This document shows, piece by piece, positions 45,799 to 57,015 of a DNA stretch of 64,000 nt (positions are counted from its first letter, which is position 1; each line of letters opens with the position of its first letter). Below the pieces are notes generated by a model. That model was not told where the DNA came from. It did no database searches and was given only the letters and a program-made list of their open reading frames with translations. The DNA is taken from positions 365,050 to 429,049 of the forward strand of contig JAJEKV010000106.1 in the NCBI GenBank assembly GCA_021234155.1, given 5' to 3'. The stretch comes from Isoetes taiwanensis. Lineage: Eukaryota > Streptophyta > Lycopodiopsida > Isoetales > Isoetaceae. Made by a program: the position numbers and the translations under genes.

Positions 45799-47929
45799 TC
45801 ATCTCAAACCATCTGTTGCTCTTTTTAATTTCCAAACTTTTCCTTCCCCTTGTTCAAATCCTGGTGCTTGTTTCATAAAAATCTCCTCCTCTAGTTTTGC
45901 ATTCAAAAAAGCAGTTTTGACATCCATGTGATGCACTTCTAAATCATATGCATTTGCCAAAGCCAATAGCATTCTGACACTATTCATTTTAACCAATGGA
46001 GAAAATGTTTCATCAAAATCTTGACCCTTTTTCTGAGAAAAACCCTGAGCTACCAGTCTAGCTTTATACCTGGATGTTTTCCCATCTGCTCCAGTTTTGA
46101 TTCTGAAAATCCATTTGTTTCCCACTATATTTCTCCCTTCTGGTTTGTCAACTATCTCAAACGTATTTGTTCTAATGAATGAATCCATTTCTTCCTTCAT
46201 AGCATTCAGCCACAGAGTTCTATCCTTAGAAACTAGAACATCATCGAGTGTCTTTGGCACTTCAGGATTTAGAAACATCAAAATCTCAAATATGCTATTT
46301 ACCTCATGCTCCTCTTTATTTTGAAGCCTTTTACTTCTTCCAGTTTCATCACGACCATGTAATACTGTATCAAATTTTGCACCAGCTTGCAACCTTTGTA
46401 CCTCTATCATTCTTCTCCTTTTCTCTTGTGGTGGCTGTACTGTAGGCACTGATTCTCCTACTTGTTCTGTGTCCAATGATTCTTCTTCATGTCCTGTTAG
46501 GGAATCTTCATTTTTCTCTTGCTGTTCTGTGAAGGTATCAGATCCAGCATCATCATCATCTGCATTAATCTCATCAACTTTATTAGTAGACTCAGTCCTA
46601 ATATTATGCTCCACTAGCTTGGTATCTTCAGACAATTTTATAGGTTTAGATAATCCCTTGTAGACTTGTCCTTCATCAAAGGTAACATCTCGGCTAACAA
46701 CTATTCTTCTAGCTTTTGGGTCATACAATCTGTAAACTTTAGATTGATTATCATATCCTACAAGGTATGTAATTAGAGACCTATCATCCAACTTCTTTCT
46801 ATTTTCTTTAGGAATATGTGCAAATGCCAAGCATCCATATATTCTCAACTTATCATAGTTAGGTTTCTTTCCTGACCATAGCATATCAGGAATTCCTCCT
46901 TGCAGACTCACGGCTGGTAGCATGTTCTGAATGCTCACAGCAGTTTGGACTGCTTCCTCCCACAAGAAGTTTGGAAGGCCTGCTGATTTCAACATGCTTC
47001 TGACAGCATTTAGAATTGTCCTATTCTTCCTCTCAGCAACACCATTTTGCTGAGGGGAATGACTACAAGTAAGTTGTCTTTTAATGCCCTTGTTTTTGCA
47101 GAATATTTTGAACTCTCCAGAGAGAAACTCACCTCCTCTGTCACAATTATAGCATGGACCAATTTGTTTTTTATCAAAAAACTTCTTTCCTTTTTTCTGT
47201 CTGACAAACATAACCTCTGACTCATCATTATCATCAGCCTTGGTCTGCTCAAACTCAGTTCTAATCATTCTAATTGCATGATCCTTTGACCTAGCCACAT
47301 TTCTTAATAATGTAGCTAATTGTGTATTATGGGAAACTGCCCTAGAGATAGCTAGCAACTGATAATCCTCATTTAACACAACTCCAGCTCCCTCTAAATC
47401 AGCAATTATTGATTCAAACTTTTCAAGAAATTCAGCAATATTGTCCTTTTCATATAATTTTAACCTCCTTAACTGTTTTTCCAAGACGTCTATTTGTGAA
47501 GATGACTTTTGTTCATAATTATCCAGCATGTATTTCCACATTTCTGCAGGGGACTTACCTCTGAGCTTCAACTTGATTACTGTCCCCACCTTAAGACATA
47601 TTATGGATTGAGCTTCCATAATTCTTGCCCTTTCCTCCAAGCTAATCTGAAGCAACCCCTCTTGCTTGGTGGTGCTCCACTCCATTTGGTTCGCGGCTCG
47701 AGGAAGATGTTGCGGCTCCACCACCTACAACAGAAGCTGAAGATGCACTACTGCTAGATCCTTCTCCTCCAGAAACTTGAACAGCATTAGCAACATTAGG
47801 ATCTATCAAGTACCACAACTTTTCAAACTCTAGCACCTCTTTTATACTTTGTTTCCAAACCTGAAAGCTTGTTTCCCCTTTGAATACTTCTATGGAATTT
47901 AAGAGGTTGGCTCCAAATCGAGTAGACAT
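45799..47929 (-). pseudogene. Copia gag fused to integrase end and reverse transcriptase start
   Basis: Gag begins at 47,929 with MSTRFGANLLNSIEVFKGET and changes frame near 47,680, then runs open to 45,799 for 641 codons. Order: gag (LRGKSPAEMWKYMLDNYEQK, LKLYEKDNIAEFLEKFES), a zinc knuckle cut after CYNCDR, an in-frame junction straight into integrase GGEFLSGEFKIFCKNKGIKR with the catalytic Glu in NGVAERKNRT, the acidic linker, then RT NKWIFRIKTGADGK, YKARLVAQGFSQ and MDVKTAFLNAKL. The junction at about residue 195 deletes protease and the first integrase Asp residues yet keeps the frame open. Confidence 0.96.
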
Positions 47930-49547
47930 CCTGCTCTCCTGGATTTGTCACAAGGCCCCCAAAAATGAACTTGCAGTAAAAATCAGTATTAGAACCAGTA
48001 TATATGTGATTTTTTTGTACGACAACTCACAATGTCAACAAAAACCATGTGTTCATCATGGTTTTGTAAAGCCGCTAGTAGTTCATATTGTTTTTTGGTA
48101 CTAATTCTAAATTTTTGACTAGTTTCTAGAAATCATCATTAGTTTGTAAGATGGTTTTTAAGCAGACATTAAATTTGGAAAACCATTGCTAGTTTATATC
48201 ATGTTTACTTACGTGAGTTCTACATCGTACATTAGTTTTTTGAAATCATTACTAGTTTCGGAGATGTGTTAAAAAACCAATGCTACTTCATATCATGTTT
48301 AATTACGCGAGTTCTACATCGTATAATAGTTTCCTGCAATCATTATTAGTTTGGGAGATGTGTTGTAAGCATATATTAATTTTGCAAAACTATTGCTAGT
48401 TCATACCATAATGCATTCTAAGTTTTACAATGTGGTTTCTTGAAATCATCATTGATTTATGGGTGAAAGCATGCTAGGGTGTACCATCTAAAGTACTTTT
48501 TAGGGAGTGCGAGACTACCCAGAAAAGTACCCAGCACTGGGTACTGGGAACTTGCATAAATGTCGCAATAAATAATAAGTTTGAGAGTTAATTCATTTGT
48601 TTTAGTCTCTAATAGTATTGTTATCCTATAGTACTATAGATTGACATGTTATTGACCTTCAATTCAAAATCTTTCGATTGATTTTAATGGAAAGAAAAAC
48701 CAAAAAGTATCAGTTTTAAAAGTACCCAGTGTGGGTACTTTTGAGGGTTCCAAAAGTGGTACACCGTAGCATGCTTTTACCCTTATGGGATAATTTTTAC
48801 ATATGCATTTTCAATATTATAATTTGGGATGCTTCACATGCTCATGTCTTTTCTTCTCAGTTCAAAAAGCATGTTAAATTTCGGAAAGATGTTATGGTTT
48901 TTGGACGTGGGTATTCACTATGCTCTTAATAGTTTATTATAATCTAGTTATCTTGCAACTTTTATTATAGAATGGCTAGTAATTCCAACTTCTATATTAC
49001 AATTTGTGTGGAGCATAATTTTTGTAAACATAAATTTCTATTTTTAGCAGGGCCACCTTAATGGGGGTACATCACTTCCTTCCTAAACTTTCCACGTGGT
49101 TATCCACGTGTCAGTTAAATTCAATTGACCATTATGCATCCATGGCTAGTAAAATTCAAACCCTCTAGAAAAATAAGCTCGCTCTTTTGACAACGGCTTT
49201 CCCAATCCAATCTGTAGCATGTGCTAGCAACAAAATGAATAGATAGTTCATAGGTACTCTCTCTTATGGTTGGTTTTGTACTTACTTAGGCTATGCGAAA
49301 ATATGATTGAGCGTAAGGAAAAATTCCGCATGCAAATCCATTGCTTGGGCAATGGGATGACCGATCCATTCATGCATGTGTGAAACCATTTGCATAGGAA
49401 GGGAAATTTGCAATCCCTTGCTTGCCTTTATAAATAGAGAATGCCCTTATCTATATTATGAATATCTAACCATGCTTCAAATTTGACAATCATATATCTT
49501 AGGTATGGAGGGCAAGAAGTATATATATATACAAGTTTTTGTACTAT
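47930..49547. other. Copia 5' leader, distal part; no gene
   Basis: Between gag and the AGATTC array. Contains imprecise ~100-110-bp repeats at about 48,110-48,400 (AGTTCATATTGTTT/ATCATTA.TAGTTTG words) and a MITE. No open frame of note. Confidence 0.6.
48461..48782. mobile_element. 322-bp MITE, PIF/Harbinger (Tourist)-like, inside the Copia leader
   Basis: The left end GGGTGAAAGCATGCTAGGGT continues GTACCA. The right end reversed reads GGGTAAAAGCATGCTACGGT then GTACCA. Both are flanked by TTAT, consistent with a TTA-type target duplication. The arms continue with AAGTACCCAG.../CTGGGTACTT words near 48,525 and 48,725. Non-coding. Confidence 0.8.
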
Positions 49548-50850
49548 GAGGGACTGTACAAAGCCGAATAGAAGCCAAATGCATAGCCATCCGATGAAGA
49601 TTCTAAAAAGATTCTCTTAGAGTCTCCAAGGCTATAAAAAGATTCCCCAAGGTTCTTTGAGATTCCATCAATGTTCCCTTATATTCCCCAAGACCCCCTG
49701 ATGATTCCTAAACATTCCCTTAGATTGCCCAACATTTTATGAAAATTCCCCTGCAAAATACACTTAGTGTGAAAGATTCCCCTAAGATTCAAAAAGATTC
49801 CCTAGATTCCCTATATTCTTAAGGTTATACAAAGATTTGCCTAGATTTCCAAAGATTCCTCTAGATTCTCCAAGATTCCATGTAGATTCCCCTAAATTTT
49901 CTTAGATTCTAGAAAAATTTCCTAAATTCTCCAAGATTCCATCAAGATTCATCTAGATTCTCAAAGATTTTTTTAAGATTCCATAGATTTCCTAGTATAT
50001 TCTTGAGATTCCCCTAGATTCTCAAATATTATCTTAAGATTCCTCTAGATTACCTAAGTTTCTATGTAGATTCTCCTACATTCCCTTAGATTTTATGAAG
50101 ATTCCCCTAGATTCTACAAGATTCCATTAAGATTCACTACATTCTCAAGAGGGACTGTACAAATTTGACTAGAAGCCAAATCTAAGTCGAATGAAGATTC
50201 TATAAAAAAATTTCTACATTCTTCAAGACTCTAGAAAGATCCCCCAGATGCTTTGAGATTCCATCAATGTTCCGTTAAATTCTTTAAGATTCCATAAACA
50301 TTCCCTTAGATTGTCCAATATTTTATGAAGATTCCCCCACAAAACACACCCAGTGCAAAAGATTCACCTAGATTTCCTAAGATTCCACAAAGCTTCCCTA
50401 GATTCTTAAGGTTCCACAAAGATTTCCCTAGATTTCCAAAGATTATCCCAAGATTTCTCTAGATTCCTCAAGATTCTATGTAGATTCTCCTAGGTTCTAT
50501 AAAGATTCCACAAAATTCTCCAAGATTCCATCAAGATTCCTCTAAATTCTCAAAGATTTTGTGAAGATTCCCTTAGATTCCCATAGATTACTTAAAGATC
50601 TTCTTGATTCCCTTAGATTCCATAAGATTCTCTTAAGATTCCCTTAGATTCCTAAGTATTATCCCAAGATTCCTTTAGATTTTCCAAGTTTCTATGTAGA
50701 TTCTCTTTAGATTTCCTTAGATTCTATAAAGATTCCCCTAGGTTCTCTTCTGCCTCTCATAGATTCCCTAAGATTCTTTTGAGATTCCTTTAGATTCTCT
50801 AAGATCTTATGAAGATTCCCCTAGATTCTAAGATTTGCTTGGAATTCATC
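49548..50850. repeat. AGATTC array, copy 2, with ~600-bp higher-order repeat
   Basis: AGATTC/AAGATTCC words every 10-14 bp, same texture as 9,540-10,040. Two higher-order units start GAGGGACTGTACAAA at about 49,549 and 50,152. Each continues GAAGCCAAAT, GATTCCATCAATGTTCC, AACATTCCCTTAGATTG, TTTTATGAA.ATTCCCC and a .AAAA.ACAC...AGTG word. It lies inside the Copia leader. Confidence 0.9.
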
Positions 50851-51588
50851 ACATTGGCTCCAACTGCCGAACATCAACATGATACATTATCAATATTGAA
50901 TTTGGACCTTCGATCTAGCCTGAGACTACAATATTTATAAGGATAAAATAGAGATTGTGGATTTGTGCGGGTTCTATTTTAACTTCACAAAATCTTCATA
51001 TCCAAGTTTGGGGTGTTTGCTTTTTTCTTTGTTGCATAGATCACGGTGTGTTTCTGACAGAAATGGCATATCCAGAGATATGAGGATTAGATGTAAGGAG
51101 CTAGAATACTTGCAGGCATGGCATATCCAGTTTATAATGAAATGTAAAGAGTTGTTTTTGTTTTCTATGTAGGGGATTCTTGCTGTGTAGATGGGTTTTT
51201 CTTGTTCCTACTTTTGGACTCTACTTGAAGTTTCTAAAGAAAGGATTAAGATATCTCTAATATCTTGAGCTCTTGATGTTGCCGGTGGAGCTGAAGGAGG
51301 ATTTGGTTCACGAGCAAATGGTGTTAAACCATCTAAATGGGATTCTAGATAACTTGGTATCCACATAGCAGGCTCCTCCACTTAAGGCTCTTGGCCTTGA
51401 GAAACATGAGTACCAAGCTGAGGTAAGATGTCAAAACAATCCTTTTTCCCTTCGATAATGTGTGGTTTGTCCTTTTCCATTTTTTTATTAACAATGGTAT
51501 GATGCGCAAATGAGAGCGACAAAAAGAAAAGTGTCACAACAAATGCCAGTGAAGGAGATTTGCATTTTGCTCTGCTCCTCATGCCAGT
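50851..51588. other. Copia 5' leader, proximal part; no gene
   Basis: No open frame of note. Directly downstream of the PBS. Confidence 0.6.
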
Positions 51589-51600
51589 GCTCTGATACCA
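51589..51600 (-). other. Primer-binding site of the Copia element
   Basis: Minus strand reads TGGTATCAGAGC one base after the 5' LTR, the usual complement of the initiator tRNA-Met 3' end in plant Copia elements. Confidence 0.96.
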
Positions 51601-51601
51601 A

Positions 51602-52281
51602 TGTTATTTTTCCAGAAACAACAACTGAGTAAATCCTTAAGCAAAGATGTCAATAGACTATAACACTTATTGCAACAATCTTAGTCATTAATTCACAATA
51701 ATAACTCAAGAACTATAGTTGGTTTCAAGTATAGATAAGATCTTCACAAGTGCAATGGAAGCCACATTATGGTCACTAATTCCATGCAACAAGATCTCAT
51801 GAACTTCCCCTCGATTAGATAATCTTAAAACCACTAGAATACAATAGTTCATATAAATTGAAAATTTCTTTGAAGTGCATTTATTGACGTAAACATCTTG
51901 TAGCAAGTTTGATGCGCCTTCGATCTTCCTTCTTTGAGACGGATTTGAGTCCGTCCTTATCCAGAATGCCTTCCTAATGATCTTCTTACTCGCTTATATG
52001 AGTGCAATCCGGGCGGTTTCGACTTTTTTTCCCAAAGAAACTTCATCAACGAATTATCCCATAGACGTTTTCCCTTTGAGTTCGATACTAGAATATTCAA
52101 TGCAAAATAACCATTGCATAATGAAACCATTAAAACTTCATCCTTTTCAACCATTAACAATTTATACTTCAATAGTTCCAAAGTTGTAGTTGCCCTAATA
52201 TGATCCTGTAGCCTGTATTCACCTGTTCATTCTCATTGACATGTCTGACCACCACAATATGACATGATTAGTTTCTCAACA
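51602..52281 (-). repeat. 5' LTR of the Copia element
   Basis: 680 bp, TGTTATTTTT...TCTCAACA on the plus strand. Pairs with 43,932-44,615. Confidence 0.97.
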
Positions 52282-52286
52282 AAAGT
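52282..52286. other. Target-site duplication AAAGT (right)
   Basis: Matches 43,927-43,931. Confidence 0.9.
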
Positions 52287-52990
52287 GTCATTCATAAAAG
52301 ATTCTGAGAAATTTGTATGCAAGTCTGCAGCCTCGAAAGCTTCATTCCCAAATTCGCCATCATCACTAGCCCCTGGAATTGGATTATCTGAGGTAACACC
52401 ATACTTCACCTCTTCCATTCTGTCATACCACTGCCAAGTTGATGGTTCAGAACCCGTCTGGCTACAAGCCTCCTTCTCATCTTTGAATTTAGCTTGCAGC
52501 TTATCCCATTTGTTCTTTAATTGTCTCAGCTCCACTAAACCCCCAACAAGGGGCTGCAATTTGATCATAATTTCCCTCCATTGTGTGTTGGAAGGTTGAG
52601 GGTGCCATTGGTTACTAATTTCATCTCGTTTAAGAGATTGAGGAATGTGGAGACACCTTGATCATCCATTGCACGGGGAGACTTCCTATTCTTTGTGTCT
52701 ATCACTTTCGAATTTTCTTTCTCGTGCACAACAAGAGCCAAAGCAGATTCGGTTTCAAAAGATTCACTCACAATATCAGAGGATGCTTGAATTTCGCTCA
52801 ATACACATTTGGATCTTCTTTCCTTTGGCTGTCTTGAAGATGGAATTGGCTCAGAATTAGTCTCCAAATGCACATCCATGGAGATCTGGCCTGTCATTTT
52901 CTGGGTCCTTCTTGGTGCCATTTTTTCAACCCGAGGAGGCACGAAAGGCTTGCTGGTTGCTGGCAAAGCAGATCGAGAGGCCTTAGACAT
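52287..52990 (-). pseudogene. Myb/SANT-like DNA-binding domain gene, 5' part (split by Copia)
   Basis: The likely start is ATG at 52,990 (MSKASRSALPATSKPF). A T-rich stretch ending in CAG precedes it and may be a 5' UTR intron acceptor. A basic, low-complexity N-terminus (MAPRRTQKM) is followed by the domain: DDQGVSTFLNLLNEMKLV, then QWREIMIKLQPLVGG, LRQLKNKWDKLQAKFKDEKE and STWQWYDRMEEVKYG. This is the pattern of the Myb/SANT-like domain found in many plant nuclear proteins and in Harbinger-associated MYB-like proteins. One base is missing near 52,583 (a CC reduced to C just before QWRE), splitting the domain into two frames. Reading enters the Copia LTR after NDTF. Confidence 0.72.
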
Positions 52991-54645
52991 CTGAATCCAA
53001 ATAATTGTAGGGGAATAAGGAAGACTTAAAACGAAATTGAGGATCAAAACTTAATGTATGAATGCTCAAAAAACAGAATGCAAATGGGTGTGTAATCTGA
53101 CGAATACCTGAATCGTAATCGGCTAATTGCTTCGAGAAATTGGATACTTGGATCAAGAATTAGGCGGCCTTGAAGATCAAGAAGCAGGGGAAATGGCGCC
53201 CCTGGTTTTCGGTGTGGAAAACATTTCAAGCAGTTTTTTCAGGCAGCAAAAATTAAGGCTAATTGTTTGGTTAGTGGGCATGAAAACCCCTTGGGCTGTT
53301 AGGGGCGAATCATCTCAAGGTGAGAGTTGGGTTTCCCACTCTCACCCATCTCTCCCCATCTCTCATCTCGTATTCTCTCATTATTGTCTCTCGTCATCTC
53401 TAAGTCAGCATGTGGCCAACGCATCCCTCCCTCCCTCCCTCCCTCCCCCCCCCTCCCTCCCTCCCCCACTTGGGTGACTTGGGAGCTATGGCTAAAACCA
53501 GAAAAGATAAACCAACTGAGGGAGGGCCCTCTAGTCCTAGTCCCGAACCAGGGATGGAGATCTCCCTCACCACCATTTGGAAGGAGCTGTCTAGCTTCTG
53601 GCAAGAAGTGTAACGGTCCTGGGAAGTTAGGGACCAGTATTGTACAAGGTATTTGTGCATAAATACATGAAGATACATGTACGGCATAGTTTTATATGAG
53701 CGAAGGTTTAGAAAAGGTTTTTTGGGGCTTTTTGGAGACGTGAAGCTCTTTGCAAGAGAAGGCTATCTGGAGCATCAAGGCGGAGAAGCATCGGAGCTTG
53801 TCGGAGACGGAGACGGAAACTGAGACTGCATCAATTTCTCTTATCAGGTGGGGTTTGAATTCTGATTTTTAGGATTCAAGTAAGGGTTGCATAGGCTGCC
53901 AGAAATTGATTTGCATGTTAAGAATTTGTTGATTAAGAGGTTTTCTATCTGAGCAAGTAAGAGATTATGTTGATGAAATAATTATCTTAAAAGGGCTTAG
54001 GGTAGGTCGAAATTGATCCAGTATGGATCTAATTTAGAAAGTACTAGTTATGATGCCCGGCATTGCCGGGCTTAGTAACAATTTGAAATGACGTCGATAA
54101 ATAAAGTGACCTCAGCATTTAGAAATTGCTAGATGGGGAATAGATTTGCTTTCGAAAATTCCATGGGCTCTTTCTTTGCCCACATGCAGTTCTGTATAAC
54201 TTTGTGATGGCGTAAGGAGTGTGTGAATGAAAACATATAGTCTAAAAGTGGATTCAAAAGACTGTAGTAACATTGCCTGGTGTGGCTGGGCTTAAGCAAA
54301 TTGGATGTTGGTAGTTCATTTTCTGTAGGGATGGTGGTTGTCTTGAAATTATAGCTTTTTGAACTTAAATGTAGTGACACAGAAAGATATTTCTATGCCT
54401 ATAGTGTAAGTGAGTGGAAATAGATTGTACATAGACCATCAATTGTTAAAGTTGAACATAGATGTCACAATGTGATATTAGCTAATGATGAGGAGGAGGA
54501 GGTCATTTCCTTATAAAATTAACATGAGCTATTTGGTTGGATGCTATCATTTGAGAGTTAGAATTCACTATAACATAATATTAGCTAATATGGTATATAG
54601 AGAGAGAATGTTGGGCTATGTGTAGTGAACTTTATATTTGAAGTC
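52991..54645. other. Upstream flank of the SANT-like gene; no other gene
   Basis: Overlapping frames around 53.3-53.7 kb come from a CCCT-type microsatellite. No motif recognised in 53.7-54.6 kb. Confidence 0.45.
53424..53466. repeat. (CCCT)n microsatellite, imperfect
   Basis: TCCC units with a 9-nt C run in the middle. Confidence 0.9.
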
Positions 54646-56103
54646 TGTGACGTCCCCTACTCATATACGGTGCACTCACTGTATACAAACAGGAGTTCAT
54701 CCCCCATACCAGCTCCATGCTGATACAAGGCCCTCAACATATCACTGCAACCTTGATGAGTTCCAGTGGGAAGAATGAAGGGGTCATTTTACCCTGTCTC
54801 CCCCCAGGGCCTAGCTGCGGAAGCGTAAACATATATGTAAGTACAAATACATCACATCACATGACCATCACGAGGGATGGTTCACCACATATCTGCATAG
54901 ACAAAGATCAGTACATCACATATGGAGATCCCACCCAAGGCTCAGACTCAAGAGGAATGACTGACGGTTTGGGTCTCCAGAAGTCATCTGCAGACAGAAT
55001 TCATGGCAAATGGATCTGGCATAAGAACATGGCTTAGGGTAGTCCACTCCATCCGCCCCTCCTGTGCACACTTTGCAGAGTAGGTTGAAAAGTCTTGGGA
55101 CTTGATCAGAGCCCGGATGGGATGCATAGCCGGAGGGGCTACTCCCGGGTTGCATCTCCCCGCCCGATGGGGGCGGGTAGGGATTGCTCCCACCGGAGGT
55201 TGGCATTTGGCTCAAGGTGACTAGAGGGCCTTTGCCTGCTCGGTGAACTCCATGGAAGGTGTCCACCACCCCTAGAGTGTCGAAACCATGCAAAGCCCGC
55301 ACGCAAAGATGTGAGCATTAGATCTAGTGCAATTTGTAGTCCCCCGATAGGCTTTATTACCAGAGGGACGTGATCATGAGCCAGGACATGCATTAAAGAG
55401 GGCTAGCTAGGAGCATCAAACTACTAGGCTTTTAAGGCCTCTACCCCCCTTCCCACACAGAGATCATCATCACATACATATCATAGAAGAACTAAAGAAT
55501 AAGATTTAGTCTAAATCACAGAGTTAGGTTCTTTAGTTATGGCTTGATATCTAGAGGTCTAGATGGCTGTTATGGGCAATTCAATAGGCTAAACCTACTT
55601 ACACTATGCCTGGGAGGCGGATTAGACTATTGAATTGGCAAAATGCCCGATCCCTGGCTTGCTCCTCCTGCTCTGAATGCGTCCATGCTGCAGAACTGCT
55701 TGAAGATGAAGCTAGAAAGGGAAGCTGATGAGCTAGGCTGCTCAGACAGACTTCGGGAGTCGAGATTGGCTCTTGGGGCAAGCAAAACGGAGCTCTAGAA
55801 GGCTGTGGACGAAAATGGAAAGTTAGGGTTTCAGATGCCTTATATAGACTATAAGTTAGGGCTAGGGTTTCCATCAACCCTTGAGCATGTGGGATAATTG
55901 GACGTGGCCCACTTGCCTATATTAATTAAGTGGGCTAAAGTGTACACATGAATAAATGTGCACACACTTGCAAGTTGCCCCCTAGGGTGCTACTTGCTTA
56001 GCTACACGTCGGCGTACACGTCAATCGGGATGGCGTGTACGCTGCGTGGCGGCAAAGACAAAGATATGTCACGGGACCGTATAATCGTGGCTGGAACGTC
56101 ACA
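54646..56103 (-). repeat. 3' LTR of Ty3/Gypsy element A
   Basis: 1,458 bp, starts TGTGACGTCCCC and ends GGAACGTCACA, so the ends form a TGTGACGT/ACGTCACA inverted repeat. A polypurine tract adjoins it on the internal side. Its middle is homologous to 60,430-61,605. Frames inside are not genes. Confidence 0.87.
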
Positions 56104-56119
56104 TTCTCCCCCCACTTTG
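56104..56119 (-). other. Polypurine tract of Gypsy element A
   Basis: Minus strand CAAAGTGGGGGGAGAA directly precedes the LTR. Confidence 0.88.
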
Positions 56120-57015
56120 AAATGATGTGCCCGCAAAGATCGCGGGTCTCCCCCACCTTGGGATCTTCTTGTCCTGCAACCAACTTGATGCATACAATTT
56201 ATTATTATTATACTTAAGCAATTACTAGAATTACTCTAAGGTAATATTTTTAAAACATTACTAGGACATTACATTATCCCAATAACTTATCAATTCATAA
56301 CAGGTACTTATTAGCCTTACTTAATACGACATTTAAGTTTATCAAGATTTAACAATTTCATAACCAATTATCCTTCGAGGTACTCTTCATTCCTTGCAAC
56401 ACATTCCAACAAAACTTGTGTTGCAAGTCTTCGTAGCTCGACCTCCTTGCCCGACCGTTTTAATTATTAATAAAATTATGGTTATAAGGTAACCACCCAT
56501 CTAATTAACTAAATGGATGCATGACTAATCTCCGCGAAGAGGAAGAGGATGCTTCTTCCATCGTGGCCGTGGAGACAAAGCCCTATAATGCCTATACCAC
56601 GCTTTTCGATCATGGCCCCCGAGGGTTTAAGCATAAGGGTCGGATTTAAGGCCCATCCTATCATAGCCGATTGGGTGCTACCTTATGCATGACCTCCACG
56701 ATCATGCATACCCCAAAGGCATCATGGCCCAAAGGGTTTAAGCTAGAGAACATCCCCGATGATCTCATCCTCCCCATATTCACTTCTACCTTCAATCGCA
56801 TGTCCTTCCCCTATGGACATGCTTACATTATGGTGCAACATTGCTCATGTTCACCATTTGCCTAACTAATTCAAGCAAAACCGCGGTCATGCCTACAATG
56901 ACATTACACCACGCCCTAGAGATCACCGTAGTGGTCCCATCGCCGGTAATTACGCATGCAACCCATACCTAGCATAGGCGTTTGCGTGCGTAGATTAATC
57001 TTAACTACACATCAA
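56120..57015 (-). other. Untranslated 3' region of Gypsy element A
   Basis: About 0.9 kb between the pol stop and the PPT, no open frame. Words such as GGTCATGC...ATGAC.TTA...CGCCCTAG also occur at about 59,270-59,320, so parts of 58.2-60.2 kb are probably from related elements. Confidence 0.6.

Larger units (their letters stand above)
43932..52281 (-). mobile_element. Full-length Ty1/Copia LTR retrotransposon, 8.35 kb, internally deleted
   Basis: Two ~680-bp LTRs (43,932-44,615 and 51,602-52,281) with TG...CA ends flank an internal region read on the minus strand. The 5-bp target duplication AAAGT is on both sides. PBS, PPT, gag, part of integrase, reverse transcriptase and RNase H are present in Copia order (integrase before RT). 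Protease and the N-terminal two thirds of integrase are missing, and the RT is frameshifted, so the copy is non-autonomous. The 5' leader is about 3.6 kb, unusually long, and holds a MITE and an AGATTC array. It is inserted in a Myb/SANT-like gene, same orientation. Confidence 0.97.

Noticed and set aside
52264-52599. Plus-strand 111-codon frame opposite the SANT-like domain
   Set aside because: Shadow of the minus-strand domain-bearing frame.
54717-55393. Several overlapping frames of 70-130 codons
   Set aside because: They lie inside the Gypsy LTR, whose boundaries and PPT explain the segment.
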